Source: Prillingera fragicola
Taxonomy: Eukaryota; Basidiomycota; Tremellomycetes; Trichosporonales; Trichosporonaceae
Direction of reading: 5' to 3'
Assembly: GCA_002335605.1 (NCBI GenBank)
Contig: BEDY01000004.1
Coordinates: 1,054,001 to 1,118,000 of the forward strand
DNA: 64,000 nt
This document shows positions 23,154 through 34,135 of this stretch, piece after piece. Within the stretch, counting starts at the first letter, position 1, and each line of letters begins with the position of its first letter. Made by a program: the position numbers and the translations under genes. The notes below the pieces were generated by a model that searched no databases, was not told where the DNA came from, and worked only from the letters and a program-made list of their open reading frames with translations.

Positions 23154-24356
23154 TCAGGCGTTGATAAACTGGATAATGTCCTTGTTGAGGACATCACGAA
23201 AGTGGCGCCGAAGCTTGGTCGTGGACACGCCAGTCGCCTGCGCCACTGCCTTCCAATCAGCTTCGCCCGAGTTGGCAGCCACAGCCTTCCAAATAGCCGC
23301 CCTTTGCGCGTCAGACACACCGCCGACCTTTGCGGGCTTGCCTGAACGTTGTTCGCCGGTGCGGATAAAGGCTCGCAAGTCGGAAGAGAGAACCTCGCGC
23401 CAGTGGCGGGAGAGTTTTGGGCCGGTGGTAGCCCCGCCAAAGGAGGTGGCCACGGCGTCAAACCCGATGCTGTCCCTGACTTTGGGCGCGGACAGAGCCT
23501 CCATGATTGCCAGGCGGGCCTCGCTATCAATCTTCTCCGCAGGGGCGAGCTTGCGCTTGGGCTGGGACTCTTCGTCGCCCTCCGAACCAGACCCCCGTCC
23601 ACGCTTCGCAGCCTGGCATCAGCGTGGTGTCATCAATGTGGCGAATGGCGGAGGGCTTACTTTGCTGCCGGACTTTGGGCGTCCACTCTTCTTTTTGCCT
23701 TTCTTCGTGGGTACAGCACACACCTGGCGTTAGCCAGACCTTGACGAGATTGTAACTCACTTCTGTCACTTCAACCTTGGGCACAACGGTCAACTCAATC
23801 TTGATGTACTCGGTGGGAGGACTGGCTGGTGAATAGTCCTGGTCCTCATTGTATTAGTACCAAGTTGCGCTGGTTGCCACCTACAGAGTCTGACGGGAGA
23901 AAGCCCCGCTCTTTTGCCTTGCCCTTGCCCTTCTCCTTGGCAGTTGATTCGTTCTGCCTCATTAACATCTGAAGCTTGTAATGAATCACATACCTTTCGA
24001 CGTGGGGCAACCGCTGCAGCAGATTCAGGTGGAACACCATCGCTAGCAGCAACTTCATGCGTTTCTGGTTTGACCTTTTGGGGTGGATCCTCACGCTTTG
24101 TCTTTGTCTTTTTCTGCAGCGCGCTTCAGCTCCAAACTTTGCCCGACAGGCTTGGCGGACCAATACTGACCTCGCTCACCTTTCTGGCAGCTCCCTTGCT
24201 AACACCACTCGCAGTCTCGATGGTAGACCCCTCCTCCCTCGCGGCACTTTTGCCTGCACCGACGGCCGTCACAGCCGCCACCTGCTCCACGGGCTCAGCC
24301 AGCTGAGTACGGGTGGTGGCCGGTTTCTTGTTTGTTCCGGCGGCCACATCCATCAT
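23154..24356 (-). CDS. Nuclear-type protein with two Myb/SANT-like helical repeats, function unknown
   Basis: Six exons (24180-24356, 23994-24113, 23885-23953, 23761-23844, 23661-23723, 23154-23612) encode 323 residues; all introns are phase 0 and one has a near-perfect branch site TACTAATAC. The N-terminal half is Lys-rich and disordered (KKTKTKREDPPQK; AKEKGKGKAKERG; KKGKKKSGRPKSGSK), consistent with nuclear localisation and DNA or RNA contact. The C-terminal 110 residues contain two similar repeats. The first ends KLSRHWREVLSSDLRAFI and the second ends KLRRHFRDVLNKDIIQFI. Each is preceded by a helix containing a Trp or Phe spaced as in Myb/SANT folds (AAIWKAVAANSGEADWKAVA in the second). 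I do not recognise a named family. The gene could be a fungal transcription or chromatin factor; that is inference from composition and repeats. Confidence 0.7.
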
Positions 24357-25096
24357 TACTGCAGTAGTGGATAGAACAGTTGTGGCGAAGAATGTGGTGA
24401 TACCATTGATGTGAATGTTGCGCTGTTCTCACGTTAGGCGCTTGTATGCAGTGTGTCAGCCAAGATACACGCTTTTCGGCCAATTGTGAGACTGTTGAGG
24501 GCGGCGATAGTACCCAAATGGTGCCACCTACGCAGACCAGTACAAGGTGCAAGGGACGGACGACATGTGGCCGAAGTGTCAAGCCTGGCTTGGCCTGCTT
24601 GCTATGGCACTACATGGCACACACACTTGGTGGCTGCATGCCTTGCTGTTGTTAGTTGAGAACAGCAGTGTAGCCGCGGCAATGAAGTTGCAACAGGCGC
24701 ATCAGCTTTAACTCTGTAAGGTGAGGACCAGGGCGGAGCGGAGCGGGTGGTGGTGTACAATGTGTGTATGAGTAGGCTCCTCTCTCACTGTCAGCTGTCA
24801 GTTCGTAGTCACTGTACTGTGAGTTCCTTAACATATTCGACAACAGTAGTGCACAGTAATAGTCCCAATCTAAGCCGACCACTTGCATCATGAATGCTAA
24901 TAGGATTAGGCGACAGCTCAATAAAAAGTAAAAAGGTTTGAGCTTGATAGTGGGGGGAAGTGTTGCGGATTCCTTACACGGAGGTGGCCATCCACTGTAA
25001 GGGGAGAAGGATGGTGTTGATGTGATGCAAATGGTCGCACACAATTACGGGCTAGCTAAATGGAATAAAGGATGCGGGGGGAGGGGAGCCAAACGT
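24357..25096. other. Spacer between Myb-like gene start and PMA1 end
   Basis: The 740-bp interval holds the promoter of the Myb-like gene (minus strand) and the PMA1 3' region. An open frame of 130 codons on the minus strand (24652-25044) has no recognisable domain and biased composition, so I do not call it. No RNA gene or repeat was recognised. Confidence 0.45.
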
Positions 25097-28000
25097 CTAG
25101 TGACGCGAGGCAGCGCGCTGGAGAGCGGCACCCGACTGCTGGGCCTGGATGCTCGAGAAACGGTTGAGCTCGTTCTTCGACATGTTGACCTTGGCACCGC
25201 CCTTGAGGGCCTTGCCGGCGCGGCCAAGGAACGAGGTGCGGTTCGAGTAGAGCGACTCGTGACGCGAGGCAGTGCGCTGGAGACGCTCGCCATTCTCGTC
25301 GACAAGGGGGGGAGCAGCCTTGCGGGCCTTGCGGCGCTGGAGAGCGGCAATGGCGGTGCGCTTCATGATGAACTTGACAAGGTCGAGAGGGAAGTACCAG
25401 ACCAGGTTCCAGATCCAGATAATACCGATCCAGCCACCCGAGATACCGTGGACCTTGGTGAAGCCCCAGTCGCCAAAGGCGGCAATGATACAGGCAATGA
25501 GCTGAGCAATGCAGAAGGCACCCATGAGAGCGTACGAGGGGCGCTCAGTCCACGAGGGACCGTGCGAACGGGTAACGAAGATAAGAGCCTGCGAGATGAT
25601 GGCGACCTGGAGGTAGATGACCATGTGCGATCCGTAGTCGTCGTTGCGGTGGGGCTCAACACCAAACTTGTCGGCGAAGAAGTTGGTCTCCTGCATGACA
25701 GCGTAAAGAACAATGGTCGAGAGAGCGAGGTAGAGACCGTAACCGATACCGTAGGTGAAGACCTCGGCAAGGTCCCAAGAGTCGGGGGTGGTCGAAGGAA
25801 GGACACGGTCGAGCGAAAGAGTCATAATGGTACCGTCGTTGAGCACGGCAATGATCAGGACCATGAAGGGAGGGAAGTTGAACCTCCAGACGAAGCACAT
25901 GATAGCGAAGCCGACAACGATACGGATGGTAACGGCGCAAGCGTAGATGGCGTAGTTACGCATACGCTGGAAAATAACACGCGAACCGTAGATGGCGTGG
26001 ACAATGGTCGAAAGTCCGGGCTCGGTAAGGACAATGTCGGCGGCACCACGGGCAGCGTCGGTAGCACCCTCGACGGCAATACCGACGTTGGCACGCGAGA
26101 GAGCAGGAGCGTCGTTGGCACCGTCACCAGTCATGGCGCAGAGGTGGCCGAGAGCCTGGATACGCTTGACAATCTCGAACTTGTGCTCGGGGAAGACACC
26201 GGCGAAACCGTCGGCGTCCATGATCATCTCGTCGAGGTTGGCGTGCTTGGATCCGGGCTCGGGACCGTCCTTGAGAACCTTGGCGGGGTACATGTGGTCA
26301 CCGAGACCAAGACGACGGCCAGTCTCCTTGGCGATAGCCAGCTGGTCACCGGTAACCATCTTAACCTGAACACCGAGGGCCTGAGCGTCGTCGATGGTCT
26401 GCTTGGTGTCCGAACGAGGGGGGTCGAAGATAGAAAGAAGACCGACAAGCTCAAAGCCAGTACCGGGCGAGTCCTTCTCAGTGCCGTCAACGTCCTCGTA
26501 GGCGACAGCGAGGGCACGGAGACCACGGCGGGCGAACTCCTCAACATCGGCCTCAAGGGCGTCCTCGAGCTCGTTGGTCTTGTTGCGCGAGCAGAGCTCA
26601 ATGATGATACCAGTCATACCCTTGGTGGCGCGCTTGAGCTTGCCATCCGCCTCGTCGAGGTAGGTGATCTCGGTACGCTTGTCAACGGGGTTGAAGGGCT
26701 TGAAGTCGAGGAGCTTGATGCCGGCACGGGCGTCGGCGGGGTTGGCGAGAGTGCCGACAACACAAGCGTCGATGGCGTCCTGGTTCTCGGTACGCGAAGC
26801 GTAGGCAGAGAGAAGACAGACACCCTCAACGTCCCAGTGCGAGTAGCACTTGACGTTCTCCTTGTCGATGGTGAGCTTGTTGGTGGTGAGGGTACCAGTC
26901 TTGTCCGAGCAGAGAATGGTGACACCGGCAAGCTCCTCAATGGCAGTGATACGGGTAACAATAGCCTTGTGCTTGGCGAGCTGCTGGGCACCGACGGCGA
27001 GGGTAACCGAAAGGACAGTAGGCATGGCAATGGGAATACCACCGATCAAGAGGACAAGAATGTTGTCAAGACCGTCACGGTACGAGTAGCGGAAGTCGGC
27101 GTAGAGGATGAGGATCTCGAGGAGAACAAAGATACCAATCGAGACCAGGCAGAACGAACCGATACGGGCAAGAACCATCTGGAGGTGACCAGCCTGGTCG
27201 TTGTCCTGGCCGACAAGGGTGGCGGCGCGACCGAAGAAAGTGTTGGGACCGGTGGAGATGACGATACCCTCGGCCTCACCCTGCTTACAGGTGGAACCAG
27301 AGAAGCACTCGTCACCCTCCTTCTTGCCCTGGGGAAGCGACTCGCCGGTAAGGGCGGCCTGGTCCATGGAAACATCAATGGCCTCAACGAGACGGCAGTC
27401 GGCGGGGCAGACATCACCGTGCTTGAAGGCGACAAGGTCTCCGGGGACAAGCTCGGCAGAGTCGACCTCCTTCCAGTTGCCGTCACGCTTAACGCGGGCC
27501 TTGGGGGCGAGCGAGTCCATCAGGGCCTTGACAGCGTTACCGGCGTTGCGCTCCTCGACGAAACCGATAGTAGAGTTGACCAGAAGAAGAAGAACAATAC
27601 CGACGAAGTCCTGCCAGTCAGGGGGCTTGCCACCACCGTTCGAAAGAGCAATGGCGACGAGGGCAGCACCCTCCATGACCCAAGAGAGGGGGTTCCACAT
27701 GAACGAGAGGAACTGGAGAAGGACGCTGAGAAGGCATGTTAGCCGAATGCAGGCACGAGGCACACAAATAGGGTCCACTTACTTCTCCTTCTTCTCCTCG
27801 AGCTTGTTGGGGCCAAAGACACCGATACGGTTCTGAGCCTCAGTCTCGGTGAGACCCTTGTCGTCACACTGAAGGAGCTGGAAGACCTCCTCCATGACAA
27901 CGTGCTCAATGTCGACCTTGTCCTTGTCGTAGAGGTCGGCAGCGGTGAACGAGATCTAGGGAAGTTGTCAGCACGTGACTTCAGGGTCCAGAATGACAAC

Positions 28001-28503
28001 AACTGCCACACAATCTATGTCCAGAACGTAACCAGGCGCCGGCGGATAACGACGGGAGCCCGCACAGTGGTACGTCCCAGTGGTGGGATGATGCAAAGAA
28101 ACTTACCGTGTTCATGTCGACCTTGGCGTGCTGGTCGCCAGCGGCCTTCTCCTCCATGTCCTTGTACTCGCGCTTCTTCTTCTCGGGCTGCTCGGCATCG
28201 ACAGCCGCAGCCGCAGGAGCGGGAGCGGAGGTCTCCCTAGGAGGATGGTCAGCAAATGTATAGGTAGCGAAGAGCAATGAGGGCGTAGAGATCGCTGGCC
28301 TGGGCAGACTGTCTGACAACAGCCATGCGAGACTGCCGGGGTCCCATCGCTACACTGCATCGCACATCTACCAACATGGTAGGGTGCGAGGCATCGTAGT
28401 GGTGGGACCCAGAGCGAAAACAGTATGCCGTGGAGTGGGGAAACCTGATGAAAGAGTCTACTCACTTGACCGGGACCTCCTCGACGTGCTTTTCGTCCGC
28501 CAT
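25097..28503 (-). CDS. PMA1: Plasma-membrane proton-pumping P-type ATPase
   Basis: Four exons (28466-28503, 28107-28236, 27784-27955, 25097-27726) encode 989 residues. It pumps protons out of the cell using ATP and sets the membrane potential that drives secondary transporters such as the sugar permease nearby. P-type signatures are clear: the TGES actuator loop, the phosphorylated Asp in CSDKTGTLTTN, KGMTGIIIE, and the hinge TGDGANDAPAL. Helix 4 has IGGIPIAMPTVLSV, and ten membrane segments fit the hydrophobic pattern. The N-terminus is acidic and Lys-rich (MADEKHVEEVPVK). The C-terminal regulatory tail ends SGAALQRAASRH, with Ser/Thr residues placed as in the autoinhibitory tail of fungal Pma1. 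The first two introns (229 and 151 nt) are long for this genome. In the last exon no TTA, CTA or TCA codon interrupts more than 870 codons, indicating strong codon selection and high expression. Just upstream of the ATG the gene strand has a long pyrimidine tract (28515-28560). Confidence 0.98.
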
Positions 28504-28760
28504 GTTTGGACAGAAGATGCAAGGGGGAAGAGGGGGAGAGAGGGAGGAAAAAAAAGGGGGGAGGGTGAAGAGAAGCGATGGGGGGGTGGGGAGAGATTAA
28601 ATAGGAAAGTGTTGTGTGGGTGACCCGATTCGGCCTGTGATTGGCGGGGCGGGGGGAAAAGCGGTAGGGGTGGGCGAGGTGCTGTTGTTGTGCCTGCGTG
28701 GGTTACGCAGGTGCCTCTGGGTTTGGGTGAAGTTCAAAAGGTGCGCAATGCACAGACTAT
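28504..28760 (-). promoter_or_regulatory. PMA1 core promoter and 5' leader
   Basis: On the gene strand the first 60 bases upstream of the ATG are almost entirely C and T, a pattern common before highly expressed fungal genes. A CCAAT box (GCCAATCA on the minus strand) lies near 28636-28645, about 135 bp upstream of the ATG. No clear TATA box was found. The role is inferred from position and composition. Confidence 0.5.
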
Positions 28761-31700
28761 GACTGCAAAAGCGCAGTGGAATAGTACGAAACAAGAAGTG
28801 GGTGACGAAGGAGAAAGTTGAGAGGAGAAAGGAGTGAAATGCGGTAGCAGGCCACTTTAAAAGAAGGAGAGAAAGAGACGAGGTTGGGCAATCCGCTTTC
28901 AGTTATGACGGCCCCCCCAGCGACACAGATGGCTGTTTGCTTGCGTCTCGAAGGGGCAGGCTTACGACTTGTCCTTCCGGCCGTCTCTCGCAGCCTGCTC
29001 ACGGCGGACTCCGCGGCCATTGGCGGTAGTACTGGGGAGTGGGCGTCGCTCCTCGGTAGGATGGGAGGCGACGGAGGCTGCTGCTGTCAAACGTCGGGTG
29101 CCCATTTTTCCTGGGGTGCCGTGCCCGTGCCACATTCACGTTTGCGTTTAACGCAGCAGCCGACTAAAGCGATATACCCTATGCGTGCCCTGGGCCGTAT
29201 CAGCAGAAGCCTGTTGGCTGTGCCAGTGCCAATCAGCAGGATCCCCTGTACCCGCGTCAGTACCTCAAACGGCCGAGGACGGACCAACACAAATGGCAAT
29301 GACGTCGCTCAATCTGGTAAGATGCGAGTTAGTGTCCGTTGGGTTGGTCCTGCGAGACCTTGAGCCCCTTTCCCCTTCTCAAATCGTCCCCTTTAGCAGG
29401 CAAGCCACCAGGACTGTTCCTAGACATGGCCTTGGGCGGCTGGCCCGTCAATGTTGAACCCTGCGGCACATGCGGCATATGCGGCACTCGGCGGCAACTG
29501 CAACATTACGCTCGCCTGGTCATATGAGTTGGAATGCTCAGTTCCTAAAGTGATTCAATAACGCAGCCATGTACCAGGGCTCTTCGTTGGTTTGGTCTCG
29601 CACTTGAGATCAGGCTTCGCCGCCTAGTCAGCGACCCTTGTTCGACATAGCGGCGTATCGCCACGGCGGCCGCCCACGTCCGCCCTCTTCCAAGTTTTTC
29701 ATGTCTTCGTTTTTTGACCACACATGCTAGCAAAGCCAAGAAGCTTGGGCAGATGCACATGAGGGATTTTGCCATCTGATCTATTCGTCGCTGAATTCGG
29801 CTAAACGGATACTCCCTATTGGCTCCAGCATGTGCAGCTGCGGGCGGGGTCATGTATCGCATACTGGTTGGAGCTTACCGCGCGTAAAGGCCCAGAGCAC
29901 CTCCAGCCGCCCAGGCCGCATACGGCCAACTTTGTGTCGCTGTCCGCACCTGACCGGCACGGAAGGAAGAGCGAGCCGTGCCTTGCATCCCACTATCAGC
30001 GCTGACCTCGGCTCGGCCCTCGCATGACGAGCGGTGGCGCGGTGGAGCAGAACCGATCTGGCACCCATGGCCCATGGCCCATTGCTATCGTATACTGCAT
30101 CTGGACACGGGGCTGGCTCGGTCCAGTGATGGGCCTGATGGGAATGCACACCTGATGCAATGTCAGAGTCTGGCCGGCGGGAGCGTTGCTCGAACGACAC
30201 CGGACCCGCATCCCGTGCCTCCTTGTGATATCCAGAGGATCAGAGCAGGTTGGCGTGTTTAGGCATGTGTCCGCAGAGCGCCATGTCGATCATTTGTCGT
30301 CATTCCCCCTCTCCTCCTCGCCGTGCCTTCTTGCCCCAGCTTCCTGGTCGCACAATATGCCCGTTCCGAGTCAGTGCATCACTTGACCGCCCGTTGTCGC
30401 CATCAGGAGTGCTACTTTCGCCACATTTCGCACGAAGCTCAGTAACCTTGAAACTGCAACTGTGCATACGACGGCTCCAGCTGCATCATTACAGAACAGA
30501 GCACGCCCCAGTACCAGTACCCCAGTCTTGCATTATTGGCTGTCGATTCATCTCCCACCTGTTGGGGGCAATCGCCTTGGAAGGTACGGCTACTCCCCTC
30601 CTGACATTGACTCAGGGCTAGGGGCTCCTGAGTGAAACGAACAACCAAAGGCACGGCCGGTCCGGGGCTTGGGGGTCAACGGGAAGGCGCAGATTCGATA
30701 TACCGCACAGTGTGCCGATAAGAATAGACCCCGCAACTCCATCGGTTGCATATGGTGGGGGTGGGCATCGTCAACAGGCCAACAGGACCGTTGGCCGTTA
30801 AAGCGGGTCACTCTGAAGCTCTGAATCAAAGAGCAATACACAGCGTATACAGCAGCACCCTAAGCGCGCTTGGTGCAAGTAAGAGAACGACGAACAGAGG
30901 ATATTCGAATTCCACCCGGAATGTCTGTCGGTTTGCTTCCAATTGCCCAAATGCGTGTGCCGCCTCTGGAAGACACCATTGCGTTCCCACTTTCTATGCG
31001 CGATGCGACACTACAGATTGTCGGCAGAGATCGGCGCTCTTATTCAGTCGATTCTCTGGGGCAGCCGAGATGTATTCGTCTTGGCCATTTTGCTATGAAG
31101 TAGTCCAAGGTGTGGGTTCATGACTCGTTACCGTAGTGCCAAGCATTCGTGAATCACATGATAATGGGTCCCCCGTCAGCGACCCAACAACCAGGGGCCA
31201 GGGGTCGCTTGCGGTTACGCGGCTACTAGATTTTTTGGCGAAGGTAACGAAAGCAACCAACAGGTGGCACAGTCGCATTAGTGGGCAGCGAAATCGACCC
31301 CACTCCTTGTCTCAGCACTCCGACGATCCAACGACTTGGCAGCGCCGTGTCCGACCTGCTCTCCTGCACACGAAAAAAGCGCATGCTGCAGTCCGCAATG
31401 GCACACATACCACCATGCGCAGCCGCGGCACAATGTACCCTGTAGTCTGCAGCCTGTTCCTGCTTCAGCTCGAAACTCTGCCTGCCTGGTACCCATTAGT
31501 TTTGTTTACATGTCGGCATCGACATCGGTGGATCGGTGTTTACAGCAATGTTTTGCTTTTTTTTTCATGCTCTCAAACTGTCACAGGCCTCAGGTCTAGT
31601 TCCTCAGGGTTACCGTTGAGGGAACCAATACAACTCCTGTTATCCTGTATCAGGATCGCAACTCACCTGCCCTAAGCACTGTCCCTACATCCTGCAAGTT

Positions 31701-32624
31701 AAAGCTCTCAGTGCCTGCTCTCCGGTGTGCGCGGCCGTGGCCGCAGGTGTTTACTGCTTCATTACAGCTTTCAGATGACCAGCCCGGAAGAGTTTCGACA
31801 AAGTGTCGGCGACTAGAAATCGGTCATGCGAATATCCCCCGACAGTGTGCTCTGTAAACGCCACACTGCGGAGCGGATTTTCGCGCTACTGCTGTTGGTC
31901 AGTCTTTTTTACTCAATGTACTCGGCCGAGGCCGATAGAGCACTCGCAACTGGTGCTATTTGCGTAGAGAGATCTGTGAGACACGCATCAACGTCGTCAC
32001 CTTCTGAGGAGCGCCATGCACATATGTGTTTGCATCGTAGATCGTAGATTGTAACTGGCCAGTGGGTCCATTACAGCACGTCAGGGCCGGAGCAGGTCGG
32101 CCGGGTGCCTCAAGTGGCACTGCCGCACACGTGTTTCTGATTACGACGATGACGACTAGGACAAATCCATCCTCAGTACCGCCGTTCGGTCAATCTCTAA
32201 TCTATGATGACGGCCAGCAGCGAAATATACGTTCCTTGCCGCGGCCGATGCTATCTTTCGGCCTGGGAGCGCGGAGATACTGATCACCATACTTCGGGCA
32301 GGCCGCGGATGGTGCCGGTCAAACCAACGGTCAGTCACCGTGGTCGGCGGAAAATTGTCCTGGGCATGGTTGTCTGGTTACCAGCGACGTGTCCTGCCCC
32401 TTGTGCCCGCAGCCGAGTGTTCGCATCGCTGTAGGTTGGCTAGGCCATGCCGCCCAACCGTAGTTACACATCCTGGTGTGTTGCTTCCGGTTCCGTGGTC
32501 GATTCTGGCATAGAGTAGAGTGTCAGCTAGGAGTAGGGCATAAGGACAATCGTCAGTAGCTCGATGCATGATCCGCGTCTGGGAGCGCGGTTGGAGCGCG
32601 GTTGGCCATGGGACCTGTGCCTGC

Positions 32625-32704
32625 GATGTGGGAAGCAGCTCGCAGCTTGGTGTTCGGTTCCAGTGATGTGGGAAGCAGCTCGCAGCTTGGTGTTCGGTTC
32701 CAGT
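32625..32704. repeat. 40-bp perfect tandem duplication
   Basis: The unit beginning GATGTGGGAAGCAGCTCGCA occurs twice with period 40 (32625-32664 and 32665-32704). It is preceded at about 32583-32604 by a shorter duplication of GAGCGCGGTTG. It lies in the gene-free region. Confidence 0.9.
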
Positions 32705-33297
32705 GAGGGCGGGGAACAGCCCAGGCCACGGTTACTACACGCCTCACGCACGTGTGGCGAGGTTGCACGCGCGTGGGTGGCTGTGTCGGTTGGTGGCACT
32801 GCAGAGGTTGGGGGGACTATGGAGTTTCGTACAAAACGTGGGTGTTCGTGGGAATCAGCACTGCTTGTCTATGCTGCAGCGCTGCAGCCGGCGATTAGCA
32901 CATGCCACATGTGACGGGTGCTGGGCAGGTGGCTGCAAACGCAACAGTGAGGCACGTGTGAGGTCGCAACACTGCAGGCGTGGATTGTTTCGACCTTGGA
33001 CAGCAACACTCAACTGCAAGTGCGGATGAATAGTGTGATGGTGTGGAAGAACTGCCTGGGAGTCAGGTTCTGAGCGATAGGCCGGTTGCAGGCCCATGGC
33101 GAACGTGCCTCTTGTGGCGGAAATAAACCTGTATGGACACACAAGGCGAATCTCCTCCGTGCGGAGGAGGTACTGCAGTGTCGGGTTCATGAACAGGAAT
33201 AGACCCCAGCTACCTCGAGTGAACTCGAACCCCTTCCGGCAGCGGTGTGGGAAAGTAGAAAGTCAAATGAGGCGAGGAAGGATATGGTGGTGTTACT

Positions 33298-33327
33298 GAT
33301 TAATTAGTTAATTAATTGATTAATTGG
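33298..33327. repeat. TTAATTAA-rich AT tract
   Basis: About 30 bases consist of overlapping GATTAATT/GTTAATTA units, unlike the GC-rich surroundings. It could be a simple-sequence tract or a DNA-unwinding element; there is no further evidence. Confidence 0.6.
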
Positions 33328-34135
33328 TTTGTTGCTCCGTGCCAAGATGATCACGGCCAATGACCCGATACCCCATTCCCCCTGATGCATGTGTATCACA
33401 GCTTCACCCCTTGATGAGTAATCTGGTTGCTCTTCTATCAGATGGTATTGAAACCCTTTCGCCCGGGCCACGGAGGCCGAGTCTTTGCCTGTCCCCTGTG
33501 CCCCACGGCCCACCACCTTTCACCAAATACGTTCCATCCCCCATTAGCAAGAACCAGGATTTCAGAGCAACTAAAATACAGCCAACCACTGTACAAGTGA
33601 TAGGTAATAGCTCGAGCAGGTGATGCTTTTCAGCGAGCTGGGAGCTCACGGGCTGAACCAGTCGTTCCCTATCAGTTTAAACTCCCGCGAGATTCAGCCA
33701 ACAGGTCAGAGGAAGGAGCTGGGATGCAGATTGAGATTATTCAGGTAGGACAGGACGGATGGCAGTACTCAGCAAGGCCGGACGTACCTTCACACACAGA
33801 CGCGTGGCTCACCGATGTCAGGTGGCCCTTTAGGCAACGCTGCACGAGAAACAAGTATTGGTCTGTGCAGAGACGTATATTAGAGGTCAGTGGAACCGAC
33901 CGTTAGAAACCCAAGAACCTCTGATCCTGTGACTGTGCTGCAGGCAGAAACATTTGGGCGATGGACAGTGGCAATACCTTACGACTGCGCCTCCACCACG
34001 CCACCGCGTTTCAGGTCCCGCCCATGTTGGCGTGGCTGGCGAGGTCACGGCGCAGACCAGGTGGATGGCTTCCCATCCATTGTCCTCACATCGCTCCTGC
34101 ACCTCGATGCAGTTGATGCAACTACATCATCGCCC

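Larger units (their letters stand above)
28761..34135. other. Large gene-free region between PMA1 and RIC8
   Basis: More than 5 kb separates these two divergent genes, far more than any other spacer here. Many short frames occur on both strands, none longer than about 180 codons; none shows a recognisable domain, biased codon use or consistent splice sites. I looked for tRNA B-box sequences, 5S rRNA, spliceosomal RNA and transposase motifs and recognised none. The content includes a 40-bp tandem repeat (32625-32704), short repeats before it and an AT-only tract (33298-33327). It may hold long regulatory sequence, a non-coding RNA or decayed sequence; I cannot say which. Confidence 0.5.

Noticed and set aside
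24652..25044. 130-codon minus-strand frame between PMA1 and the Myb-like gene
   Set aside because: No recognisable domain, no promoter or splice context, lies in the PMA1 3' region.
25022..27742. 906-codon open frame on the plus strand covering PMA1
   Set aside because: It is codon-aligned with PMA1 on the other strand and encodes a repetitive Asp/Glu/Gly/Val composition expected from the complement of GC-rich codons. No domain, and PMA1 is certain.
33200..33250. Possible tRNA B-box (GGTTCGAGTTC on the minus strand)
   Set aside because: The ninth position is not C, no T-stem forms, and no A-box or acceptor stem is present.
28761..34135. Mobile element or centromere in the gene desert
   Set aside because: No reverse transcriptase, integrase or transposase motif, no long terminal repeats and no long inverted repeats were seen; a centromere cannot be recognised from sequence alone in this group.
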